From positions 1-13,364 of the forward strand of contig DAOURZ010000010.1 of NCBI GenBank assembly GCA_030627475.1: a stretch of DNA of 13,364 nt. The letters run 5' to 3'. This document shows, in pieces, positions 7,068 to 13,364 of this stretch (position 1 is the first letter of the stretch; every line of letters begins with the position of its first letter). A program made the translations under genes and the position numbers. The notes beneath the pieces are model-generated. The model was not told the origin of the DNA. It was given only the letters and a program-made list of their open reading frames with translations, and ran no database searches. The stretch comes from Deltaproteobacteria bacterium. GTDB lineage: Bacteria > Desulfobacterota > Desulfobacteria > Desulfobacterales > ETH-SRB1.

Positions 7068-7642
7068 TTAAACCATTCCTTTGAATGCAAAAAATGCAAG
7101 GGAAAGCATTCCCGCAGTAACAAGCCCGATAGCAGTATCTTCAAGCGGTTTTGGGACCCTGGCAAGGAGAATACGTTCACGTACGCCGGCAAAAAGAACA
7201 AGAGCAAGACCAAAACCAGCGGCATAGCTAAATGATGTAACAAGGCTCTGCATAAATGTATATTCTTCATTAATATTTATTAGACAAACACCCATTACAG
7301 CGCAGTTTGTTGTAATCAGCGGCAAAAGATACCAAGCCCTTTATACAACGCCGGAATGCTCTTTCTTAAGAACATCTCAACAAACTGTACAAGAGAGGCT
7401 ATTACAAGAATAAAAGCAATAGTTCTAAGATATTCAAGATTGAACGGTTTTAAAACATATGCCTCAATAAGCCATGTTATTGCTCCGGCCATAACCAGAA
7501 CAAAAATTACAGCCATACCCATCCCGATTGCTGTTTCCATTTTCTTCGATGTCCCCATAAAAGGACAGCAACCCAGATACTGGGCAAGCAGAATGTTGTT
7601 AACAAGGACACAGCTTACAGCGAGGAGTATATATTCGCCCAT
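7068..7642 (-). CDS. rnfA: Rnf complex subunit RnfA, reading frame broken by a one-base deletion
   Basis: RnfA is an integral membrane subunit (six helices) that pairs with RnfE and contributes cysteines to the intramembrane [2Fe-2S] centre. The first piece (7316-7642, 108 codons) starts with ATG after GGAG and contains AQYLGCCPFMGTSKK (20-34). It runs to ALYKGLGIF and then hits a false CR-stop. The second piece (from 7325 down to 7068) continues with LPLITTNCAVMGV and ends LAFFAFKGMV. Restoring one T in the T run at 7324-7327 gives one frame of 191 residues, the normal RnfA length, with both Cys regions (25/26 and 114). All other cluster members are intact, so a sequencing or assembly slip is plausible; a real lesion would disable the complex. 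It begins 11 bp after rnfE. The protein identity is certain; its functional state is not. Confidence 0.9.
7323..7330 (-). other. Frameshift site inside rnfA
   Basis: On the coding strand the sequence reads GGTATCTTTTGCCGCTGATT. With four T the frame gives G-I-F-C-R-stop. With five T it gives G-I-F-L-P-L-I, matching the conserved RnfA segment. No convincing -1 slippery heptamer is present, so programmed frameshifting is unlikely. Confidence 0.85.
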
Positions 7643-7653
7643 TTAATTTTCTC

Positions 7654-8247
7654 CTATTTATTTCCTGCAAGGTTCATCATAGAGAGCATAAGACCAAGAC
7701 ACACAAAAGCGCCCGGGGCCTCGACCATGAATGTAAAAGGCTGAAAAGATTGCCCGAATACAGACATTCCGAAAAAAGTACCGTTTCCAAATACTTCACG
7801 TAAAGCTCCTATGGAAACCAGGGAAAGGGTAAACCCGACACCTATTCCAAATCCATCCGCTATTGAAGGAATAACACCGTTTTTGTATGCAAATGCCTCG
7901 GCGCGTCCAAGTAGAATACAGTTAACAACAATAAGCGGTATGAATATCCCAAGCTTTAAAAAAAGCGCATATGTATATGCCTGCATAAGAAGTTCCACCA
8001 CGATAACAAATGTAGCGATAATAACAATAAAACAGGCTATTCTTACTTTTGAAGGAATTATGTTCCGCAGTAATGAAACAAGTATATTGGAACATACAAG
8101 AACAAAGATTACAGCCACCCCCATTCCCAGTCCATTTTCTACCGATTTAGTAACAGCAAGTGTGGGACAGAGGCCAAGTACAAGCCTGAATGGTGGTATC
8201 TCATCCCACAAACCTTTAACGAATTCCTGAGTGATAGACTTAGCCAT
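7654..8247 (-). CDS. rnfE: Rnf complex subunit RnfE
   Basis: This is an integral membrane subunit of the Rnf ion-translocating complex, the paralogue and partner of RnfA. The 197 residues form about six membrane helices. Conserved landmarks are FRLVLGLCPTLAVTKS (Cys27) and FIPLIVVNCILLGRAEAFA (Cys110). These are the two Cys positions that, together with the RnfA pair, hold the membrane [2Fe-2S] cluster in the related Nqr enzyme. GALREVFGNGTFFG (147-160) is also characteristic. The ATG follows GGGAG at 6 bp. It starts 10 bp after the rnfG stop and ends 11 bp before rnfA, which fits a single operon. No unusual residues were noticed. Confidence 0.95.
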   Translation of the reverse strand: MAKSITQEFVKGLWDEIPPFRLVLGLCPTLAVTKSVENGLGMGVAVIFVLVCSNILVSLLRNIIPSKVRIACFIVIIATFVIVVELLMQAYTYALFLKLGIFIPLIVVNCILLGRAEAFAYKNGVIPSIADGFGIGVGFTLSLVSIGALREVFGNGTFFGMSVFGQSFQPFTFMVEAPGAFVCLGLMLSMMNLAGNK

Positions 8248-8257
8248 CTTTTACTCC

Positions 8258-8848
8258 CTAGTTAAATTCCTTTATTTTTTCAGCAATCTGAGGTTTTAAA
8301 CGTTTATAAATTTCTGCGGCATTTGATACGCCGCCGCAAACACCTCGTGAGGTAACAGTGGCTCCAGATATGGAGTCAATCTCTCCGCCGTCCGGTTTGA
8401 CCTTGCAGGGTTCAACCGCGGCTAATCCCTTAAATTGATTTGAAAACCTAGGATCTGTTTTTGCCTTGGAACCTATGCCGGGTGTTTCACTGTGGGTGGT
8501 TACACCTATGTCGATAATATTGTCGTTATCTAAACTTACACCAACCATAAGGCCAATATTACCGCCAAAGCCTTTCCCGGTTCCTTCAAAAGCAACGGCA
8601 TTGGCCTTTCCGTCAAATATACCTACAAAGAAGCTTCTTTCAATGTCTCCGTCCTTGATTTTAAAGCGGTCAACAATAGGATCATTGGAACATCCCTCAA
8701 GAATACTCCTTATTGCAGGCCCTTTAACAAACAGCAACTGCTGGGTTTCGATTTTATCCTTGGTTCCTCCGCGAATTGCAGCAAGAAGGCCTCCGGAGAA
8801 AGAGCTAAGCACAGTCAAAACCACGATCATTTTTATTATTTCACGCAT
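8258..8848 (-). CDS. rnfG: Rnf complex subunit RnfG, covalent FMN protein
   Basis: RnfG is a membrane-anchored subunit with an outward-facing FMN-binding domain. The FMN is attached by ApbE through a phosphoester to Thr in the motif S(T)GAT. The 196-residue protein has one N-terminal membrane segment (about 7-25) and an FMN-binding domain with TTHSETPGIGSKA (117-129). The flavinylation motif is ISGATVTSRGV (160-170, Thr164). The site is intact, so flavinylation is expected, but no apbE gene is seen in this window. The ATG lies 4 bp after the rnfD stop, with AAGGTAG inside the end of rnfD as the likely ribosome site, indicating translational coupling. In a cytochrome-linked Rnf this subunit is the probable link to the extracytoplasmic cytochrome (inference). 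Confidence 0.95.
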   Translation of the reverse strand: MREIIKMIVVLTVLSSFSGGLLAAIRGGTKDKIETQQLLFVKGPAIRSILEGCSNDPIVDRFKIKDGDIERSFFVGIFDGKANAVAFEGTGKGFGGNIGLMVGVSLDNDNIIDIGVTTHSETPGIGSKAKTDPRFSNQFKGLAAVEPCKVKPDGGEIDSISGATVTSRGVCGGVSNAAEIYKRLKPQIAEKIKEFN

Positions 8849-8852
8849 TTTT

Positions 8853-9812
8853 TTAAGCTACCTTTCCAATCGCTTTTGGTTTAATCTTATCTAAAAGCGG
8901 ATTTACAAGGTTCATAATCAGGAGCGCAAAGATCACGCCATCAACATAAACGCCGATATTTCTGATGAGTACGGTCATAAGTCCTGCACCGGCGCCGTAA
9001 ATAAGCATGGGAATAAAATTGACCGGTGAAGAGGAATCTTCAGTTGCAAGAAAAAAGGCGCCAATCAAAGTATAACCTGTGAAAAGATGAATAACCGGAC
9101 CCGCATAACGCGCGGAATCGGTCATATTGAATATAAGAGCAGTAAGAAAAACACCGAATAGAAAGGAAAAAGCTATTTCCCACCTGATGATTCCTCTGAT
9201 AATGAGATATATCCCTCCAACAATAAGGCCGATACCAAAGGTTGCACCTATTCCACCTGACTGTTTGCCCATTAAAAGATCACCCATGCTGAATGAATCA
9301 ACAGCAGATACACCAAAATGTTTCAGAGCGGCAAGAGGGTAAACCATAGCAAAATCGAAATCGTAATTTATAAGCGCTTCGTTAAAATCAAATATATCTT
9401 TCCATGATATCATAAGAATAGCCATGGCAACCACAACAGGATTAAAGGCATTGCCACCGATTCCACCATAAATCTGTTTTCCAATAATAATAGCAACAAA
9501 TGTTCCAATTATTACAAGCCACCATGGCGCTGTTGCCGGCAAAAGCATACCGAATAGAAGACCGATAATAGCAGCATTGCCATCTCCAATGGTAATTGGA
9601 CGTTTCGCTATACGACAAAACGCTAATTCCCAGATAATGGCCGAGGATATGGCAAGTGATATAACACCGACAGCCGACATGCCGTAATAAATGATGCCAA
9701 GTAGTATTGCCGGGAAAGCCGCAAAAGCCATATTATAATTTCGTGTAGATATTTTGCTTCCATCGTGCCAGAAAGGGGCATGTGAAACTATGAATTTGTT
9801 ATTATCAGCCAT
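8853..9812 (-). CDS. rnfD: Rnf complex subunit RnfD, lacking the usual flavinylation Thr
   Basis: This is an NqrB/RnfD-family integral membrane subunit of 319 residues with eight to ten helices. The reading frame is open further upstream, but the start is ATG at 9812 (MADNNKFIVSHAP). GGAGG lies 7 bp before it, and the family normally starts with a segment like IVSxSPHxH. It overlaps the rnfC stop by 8 bp (ATGGCTGA). Landmarks are PITIGDGNAAIIGLLFGMLLP (72-92 region), PWWLVIIGTFVAIIIGKQIYGG (97-117 region), NAFNPV (121-126), and TGYTLIGAFFLATE (245-258). Where other RnfD proteins read D-G-x-S-x-A-T-P-L, with Thr carrying covalent FMN, this one reads F-A-M-V-Y-P-L-A-A-L-K (154-164), so Tyr158 replaces the Thr. 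It either lacks that flavin or binds it non-covalently. Identification as RnfD is firm. Confidence 0.94.
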   Translation of the reverse strand: MADNNKFIVSHAPFWHDGSKISTRNYNMAFAAFPAILLGIIYYGMSAVGVISLAISSAIIWELAFCRIAKRPITIGDGNAAIIGLLFGMLLPATAPWWLVIIGTFVAIIIGKQIYGGIGGNAFNPVVVAMAILMISWKDIFDFNEALINYDFDFAMVYPLAALKHFGVSAVDSFSMGDLLMGKQSGGIGATFGIGLIVGGIYLIIRGIIRWEIAFSFLFGVFLTALIFNMTDSARYAGPVIHLFTGYTLIGAFFLATEDSSSPVNFIPMLIYGAGAGLMTVLIRNIGVYVDGVIFALLIMNLVNPLLDKIKPKAIGKVA

Positions 9813-11091
9813 TAGTTGCCTCCGCTGTATTTGCCATGCCAAGCTCATATTTTGCCGACCTGATATATTGGAATATCGGCATTCCGGATACACAAACATA
9901 ACTGCAAAGACCGCATTCAATACATGAATGCAAATCGTATTGATCTGCAGCTTCTTCATATTGTCCGGATTCAAGAAACCGGACAAGCAGGTTAATCTGA
10001 ATATTTGCAGGGCATACCCTTATGCAGTCGCCACAGTTTGTGCAGGGGTAATCTGAAATAACAGGTATATCTTCTTTATCCTGTACAATAATAGCATCTG
10101 TGTCAGGCTGAACCGGATGATCCTCTGAATAGACAGAAGAGCCCGTCATTGGGCCACCGAATATTATCCTGTCATTTTCGTTTAAAGTAATATTAAAAGC
10201 CTTGAATATTTCGCTGGCCGGTGTTCCGAGTTTGGCAGATACAAGTGATTTAGAGCCGTCTTTCTTAACAAGAGTCAAAATTTTTGTTACCGGTATCTGA
10301 CCGGTGTTAAAAGCATTTCCGATAGATGCAACCGCTTCAGCACTGATAAAACAAACCCCGATATCTTCAGAATTTTTTCCTGCCGGCACTTCCTTGCCCA
10401 GAATGTCTTTCATGATAAGATGCGGGAGTGCGGATGGATATGTATCATTAACCTGTTTTACTTTTTCACCGGTCGCGGAGAGTTCATGCATCTGGCCTTG
10501 TGAAGCGACCATTATAATATCATTAACTCCGGTTATTGTTTTTAGAACACTTATTCCATTTTTTATTGCATCAATATCGGACTTAACAACATACTGATTT
10601 GTTGTTATCAATAAATCGCTGTCGGCACAACAAACAACAATTGTATTTACAGGTTTGCTTTTGTCGGAAAACAACTTGACCGGAGAATTGCCAGGAACAA
10701 ATGCAAGATAGTTTTTGACGGTTTCAATAGTGGCATCCTTTGATCCGCCTGCGGTTGCCTTGAACTCATCATCTATTTCTTCATCATCAGCTACTTCAAT
10801 TGCGATGGCAGTATAAGATCGACCAAAGTCACCTGTATAAGAAGATATTGACGATACTTGTCCCGTAACACTTGAAATAACATATTCATCACTTTCCTTG
10901 TACAGTAAAAGCTTCTGTCCGGTTTTAACGGTCGCCTTTTTCTTAAGTAACAGGTTCTTTTTGTCAAATGGACAGTTTGATAAAATAGTAATCTCTTTTG
11001 GAGTTGGGATTTGCTTAAGGGAAGGCGTATCTTCAATAGATCCGTATTCAAGTCGTGGTTTTAACAAACCGATAAAAGATCTTTTTATCAT
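9805..11091 (-). CDS. rnfC: Rnf complex subunit RnfC with degenerate FMN/NADH site
   Basis: RnfC is normally the peripheral cytoplasmic subunit that binds FMN and NAD(H) and carries two [4Fe-4S] clusters. The clusters are intact: C350-x2-C-x2-C-x3-C (PCTNCGDCIRVCPANI) and C390-x2-C-x2-C-x3-C (CIECGLCSYVCVSG). Other family landmarks remain: LGTPASEI (288-295), FGGPMTGSS (311-319) and GKEVPAGKNSEDIGV (232-246). However, the N-terminal GGxHPPE is absent. The glycine-rich GLGGAGFPT loop is replaced by YLAFVPGNSPVKL (128-140). NAxECEPY is replaced by CCADSDLL (154-161), IEDNK by VASQGQ (195-200), and YPxGGEKQL by YPSALPHLI (218-226). With 428 residues it has no long C-terminal extension. The ATG follows AAAGG at 8 to 9 bp. 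It is 126 bp downstream of the cytochrome gene and overlaps rnfD by 8 bp. The likely meaning is loss of NAD(H) use (inference). Confidence 0.9.
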   Translation of the reverse strand: MIKRSFIGLLKPRLEYGSIEDTPSLKQIPTPKEITILSNCPFDKKNLLLKKKATVKTGQKLLLYKESDEYVISSVTGQVSSISSYTGDFGRSYTAIAIEVADDEEIDDEFKATAGGSKDATIETVKNYLAFVPGNSPVKLFSDKSKPVNTIVVCCADSDLLITTNQYVVKSDIDAIKNGISVLKTITGVNDIIMVASQGQMHELSATGEKVKQVNDTYPSALPHLIMKDILGKEVPAGKNSEDIGVCFISAEAVASIGNAFNTGQIPVTKILTLVKKDGSKSLVSAKLGTPASEIFKAFNITLNENDRIIFGGPMTGSSVYSEDHPVQPDTDAIIVQDKEDIPVISDYPCTNCGDCIRVCPANIQINLLVRFLESGQYEEAADQYDLHSCIECGLCSYVCVSGMPIFQYIRSAKYELGMANTAEATNG

Positions 11092-11217
11092 AGTTCCAAC
11101 CTTTCTTAGCTCTACTCGCTTGCTTCACCTGAATGCTATCAATGGCGGTCAGGTTTGTTAAACAAAACAAAACGAAGCCAAGCGTTTTTTTATTCAATTA
11201 ACAAATAAACTATTTGC
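11092..11217 (-). promoter_or_regulatory. Leader between the cytochrome gene and rnfC with small dyads
   Basis: This 126-bp gap holds an AT dyad CAAATA-GTT-TATTTG just after the cytochrome stop. It also holds ACCTGA (11127-11132) pairing with TCAGGT (11149-11154), and the near-palindrome TTTGTTAAACAAA. These could form weak hairpins that set the ratio of cytochrome to Rnf mRNA. No promoter is convincing. Confidence 0.3.
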
Positions 11218-11598
11218 TTACATTACATGGCACAATTCACATTTTTCAGGACCTGCTCCGCTTTCCTTATGACAATCAATACATTGTGCATGGAAAGCAT
11301 CAGCTCTGCCCGGTACATCTTCGTCCTGGCTCTCAGGTTCATGACATTCTCCGCAGGCTTGGGGATTTGTCTCACCTTCTTCAAGATTATGATGGCAGTC
11401 ACTGCATGAGATGCCATAACCCGATTCTACAGTATGTGTCTTGTGATCAAATAAAATCTTTCCGGCAACACATTTAAACATTAACCTGACCGGTTCTTCC
11501 TGGGCCTTAGCAGGAAAAGCTGCATAACTCAGAACACCCACAACCAACAAAATAATAGCCAGGCCGTAAGCTATCTGAAGTTCTTTGTTCGAGATCAT
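11218..11598 (-). CDS. Tetraheme cytochrome c3-type protein, exported
   Basis: This is a small class III multiheme c-type cytochrome of 126 residues. An N-terminal membrane segment (about 8-28) ends in PAKAQ, consistent with signal peptidase cleavage after Ala32 or with an uncleaved anchor, so the heme domain is outside the cytoplasmic membrane. Four CxxCH sites are present: CSDCH (65-69), CGECH (82-86), CIDCH (106-110) and CELCH (120-124). The FDHKTH segment (50-55), the extra His70 in CHH, and His103 in AFHAQC supply four likely distal ligands, the bis-His pattern of cytochrome c3. The mature domain is about 93 residues. The ATG follows AAAGGA at 7 bp. Lying just before rnfC, it is the likely partner that exchanges electrons with the Rnf complex on the periplasmic side, as multiheme cytochromes do in other Rnf clusters. 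That function is inferred from context. Confidence 0.92.
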   Translation of the reverse strand: MISNKELQIAYGLAIILLVVGVLSYAAFPAKAQEEPVRLMFKCVAGKILFDHKTHTVESGYGISCSDCHHNLEEGETNPQACGECHEPESQDEDVPGRADAFHAQCIDCHKESGAGPEKCELCHVM

Positions 11599-11900
11599 AA
11601 TTCTATCCTTTCAAAAGCGTTATCTTTGAGACCTTTGCAAAACACCCCTTTTTGCTCAATCACTGCGTCAGTCTCAAATTTTAAGCCCCAAAATACTCAA
11701 TGTATTCCTACGGTTAAACCTGATTTAAAATTTAGTCGCCTTCCTTAGTACTCGAACAAAATTGAACCTTTTTCAAGGGTCGATCTTTGTAAAAGTGGGT
11801 GTAAGAGTAAAATTAAAAATATATACCATAATGTAAAAATACTATCAAGTAAAAATCATGTCATCAGAGTGTGTAGTTTTATGTCCGGACTGCCATTGCT
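11599..11900. repeat. 302-bp gap between uspA and the cytochrome gene containing a dispersed repeat
   Basis: No gene is visible. A repeat copy covers about 11630-11800. Its core (11663-11718, starting CTGCGTCAG and ending CGGTTAAA) matches the right-edge copy at 13282-13337, about 50 of 56 bases by eye. It contains a dyad, CTCAAATTTTAAG against TTTAAAATTTAG. Short direct repeats, CCTTTGCAAAA (near 11632) and TCTTTGTAAAA (near 11784), flank it. The perfect 8-bp palindrome GTCCGGAC (11883-11890) lies just past the uspA stop. The insertion separates uspA from the cytochrome gene and could carry a promoter or terminator, but neither is clear. Confidence 0.7.
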
Positions 11901-12371
11901 TTATTCAACAACCCAAACAGTACAATCTTTCATATTCTGTACAATCTTATTGGATACACTTCCCAATACAAAGGCAGTGGTGGCGGACAATCCTCTACGT
12001 CCCACTACAACTGTGTCATAATTTTCTTTTCCTGCCTCTGCTATGATATCCCTGGCAATCCCGACAACCTTGTTTTGCATTTTTACTTCAACATTATCGT
12101 CAGAAAATCCTGCATTAATTAAAATGGTACGGCATTCCTCTATTCTTGATTCAGTCTTCTTTTTTTCTTCATCAACCATCCATCTAAGTTCAATAACCTT
12201 TTCTGAAAAGAACGGCTGTTTGAGGTCTTTTTCCATCTTTTCCAGATTTAAAGACATTGTCGGCAATACGCTAAACAGAGTTATATTGACTGTGGGATTA
12301 ACAGTAGAAGCTACATAGTTGACAACTTTTATTGCATACTCTGAATCATCTATGGTTATAAGCATCTTCAT
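11901..12371 (-). CDS. Universal stress protein, UspA family (ATP-binding type)
   Basis: This is a single Usp domain of 156 residues, cytoplasmic, with an alpha/beta fold. It starts with KMLITIDDSEYA (2-13), the usual first strand with an Asp. The ATP-binding signature G-x2-G-x9-G-S/T is present as GRRGLSATTAFVLGSVS (124-140). The family includes ATP-binding stress proteins of varied function. A charged helical insert (about 47-80, rich in Lys and Glu) may be longer than in minimal Usp proteins. It lies 21 bp after rnfB on the same strand with a GGAG site about 10 bp before the ATG, so it is probably co-transcribed with rnfB. Its specific job is unknown. Genes of this family often accompany energy-metabolism clusters, and it could sense adenylate state (inference). 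Confidence 0.88.
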   Translation of the reverse strand: MKMLITIDDSEYAIKVVNYVASTVNPTVNITLFSVLPTMSLNLEKMEKDLKQPFFSEKVIELRWMVDEEKKKTESRIEECRTILINAGFSDDNVEVKMQNKVVGIARDIIAEAGKENYDTVVVGRRGLSATTAFVLGSVSNKIVQNMKDCTVWVVE

Positions 12372-12392
12372 GGTTGTTTGTCTCCATATTTG

Positions 12393-13193
12393 TTATGTGA
12401 CTACCAATCTCTGAATAATTCCGGTAGGACATTTTTCAAAACACTCGCCGCACCCTGTGCATTTGTTACCGTCAACTATTGCCAGGAATTTATCAACTAT
12501 TATAGCCTTTTCCGGGCAAGCTTTTTTGCATTTTCCACAGCCGAGACAACCGATGTTGCATATTGACTTAACAATTTTTCCACCGTCATGTGAACTGCAA
12601 AGAGTTGCAACTTTTTGTGATTCTTTTATCAATCTGGGGATATGTCGAGGACAGATATCTACACATGTGCCGCAACCGGTGCAGAGTATTTCATTAACTA
12701 CAGGCAAGCCATCTTCTCCCATTGTTAAGGCTCCGAACGGACAATTTGTAACACAGGTACCAAGCCCAAGACAACCATAAGCACAGCTTTTGTCTCCCCC
12801 TGAAAGCAGAACATCCGCGCGGCAGTCTGACATACCTTTATAATTGCCTTTTCGTTCCGCAACGCTATGAGTGCCCTTGCAAAAAATATTCACTATATCT
12901 CTTTCGGTCGCGTCAGCGGATACTCCAAGGACAGCAGCAACTGCAGCTGTAACATCATCGCCACCGGCCTTACAGGCATTTGGCGGAGTCTCGCCTGCCA
13001 CCATAGCAACAGCGCAATCACTGCAACCGGCATAGCCGCATCCTCCACAGTTTGCGCCGGGAAGGCACTCATCTACCGCAACAACTTTTGGATCAACGTA
13101 CACATAAAAAACTTTTGACGCAATTCCCAGTATAACACTCAGTACCAAGCCAAGGCAGCCCATTGCTATCATCGCGTTTAATAAGGGTCCCAT
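12393..13193 (-). CDS. rnfB: Rnf complex subunit RnfB, polyferredoxin
   Basis: RnfB is the ferredoxin-accepting entry point of the complex. It has one N-terminal membrane helix (about residues 5-28) and a cytoplasmic Fe-S region. A four-cysteine Fe-S domain, DECLPGANCGGCGYAGC, is followed by four ferredoxin-type [4Fe-4S] sites: CAYGCLGLGTCVTNC, CTGCGTCVDIC, CLGCGKCKKAC and CTGCGECFEKC, each with a further Cys. The preferred start is ATG at 13193 (MGPLLNAMIAMG, 266 residues). AGGTG-type GGAGGT (13204-13209 on the plus strand as ACCTCC) lies about 10 bp before it. The upstream GTG at 13205 would overlap that ribosome site. The gene is first in the cluster, separated from rnfCDGEA by uspA and a cytochrome gene, whereas rnfB is last in the common rnfCDGEAB order. 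The repeat at the right edge lies in its upstream region. Confidence 0.95.
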   Translation of the reverse strand: MGPLLNAMIAMGCLGLVLSVILGIASKVFYVYVDPKVVAVDECLPGANCGGCGYAGCSDCAVAMVAGETPPNACKAGGDDVTAAVAAVLGVSADATERDIVNIFCKGTHSVAERKGNYKGMSDCRADVLLSGGDKSCAYGCLGLGTCVTNCPFGALTMGEDGLPVVNEILCTGCGTCVDICPRHIPRLIKESQKVATLCSSHDGGKIVKSICNIGCLGCGKCKKACPEKAIIVDKFLAIVDGNKCTGCGECFEKCPTGIIQRLVVT

Positions 13194-13239
13194 GAAATTT
13201 GTCACCTCCAGTTAGCTATAACCGATTACTTAAACCTAA

Positions 13240-13364
13240 ATTACTTAGTGCCTGAACGAAAACTGCCAATTTTTCCAATTTCTGCGTCAGGCGCAAATTT
13301 TAATCCTCAAAATACCCAATGTATTCCTGCGGTTAAAATTTGCGTCTTCCTTGAACTTGAAAAA
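13240..13364. repeat. Dispersed repeat copy upstream of rnfB (cut by window edge)
   Basis: The core at 13282-13337 matches 11663-11718. An internal inverted pair, GGCGCAAATTTTAATCC (13290-13306) and GGTTAAAATTTGCGTC (13331-13346), can form a hairpin. On the opposite strand the left end reads GGCAGTTTTCGTTCAGGCAC then TAAG, resembling the copy near 45-70. No promoter could be separated from the repeat. Confidence 0.7.

Noticed and set aside
7068..7325. Separate 85-residue gene starting with TTG
   Set aside because: It is the second half of RnfA in another frame; restoring one T joins it to the first half at the normal family length.
7323..7330. Programmed ribosomal frameshift in rnfA
   Set aside because: No X-XXY-YYZ heptamer or downstream structure is evident, the T run is only four long, and RnfA is not known to need recoding.
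9813..9986. N-terminal extension of RnfD
   Set aside because: The open frame continues into rnfC, but the family N terminus and a GGAGG site both point to the ATG at 9812.
1..13364. CRISPR array, tRNA or rRNA genes, transposase or integrase
   Set aside because: No regularly spaced direct repeats, cloverleaf-like segments, rRNA stretches or transposase/integrase proteins were seen.

Overview
The window looks like chromosome from an anaerobic member of the Desulfobacterota, probably near the Desulfobacterales (sulfate-reducer type). The evidence is an AT-rich genome with a deltaproteobacterial-style dnaA, a tetraheme cytochrome c3-type gene next to an Rnf ion-pumping complex, and a dispersed intergenic repeat family. 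The taxon is inferred from gene content and protein style, not from a marker search.

Left part (1-4430): dnaB, the replicative helicase, runs rightward. Convergent to it is a leftward pair, dnaA followed by a GlcD-type FAD-linked oxidase, whose ribosome binding site overlaps the dnaA stop codon. About 1.08 kb without genes follows (4430-5509). It is AT-rich and holds a 200-bp imperfect inverted repeat and further fragments of a repeat family also seen near positions 50, 11700 and 13300. An origin function is possible, but I see no classical DnaA-box cluster.

Middle (5510-6843): a cold-shock protein gene runs rightward and faces a leftward TrmO/TsaA-domain gene across a symmetric terminator that can serve both. 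Next comes a leftward RseC/MucC-type membrane protein gene, downstream of the Rnf genes.

Right part (7068-13193): a leftward Rnf cluster in the order rnfB, uspA, tetraheme cytochrome c3, rnfC, rnfD, rnfG, rnfE, rnfA. RnfB, C, D, G, E and A make a membrane complex that couples ferredoxin oxidation to ion transport. Three features stand out. RnfC keeps both [4Fe-4S] motifs but has lost the motifs expected for FMN and NADH binding. RnfD has Tyr where the covalent-FMN Thr is expected, while RnfG keeps its SGAT site. A periplasmic cytochrome c3 is encoded just upstream of rnfC. Together these suggest a ferredoxin:cytochrome c (or menaquinone-linked) Rnf rather than a ferredoxin:NAD+ Rnf. The rnfA reading frame is broken by a single missing base in a short T run, which is either a sequence error or a real lesion.
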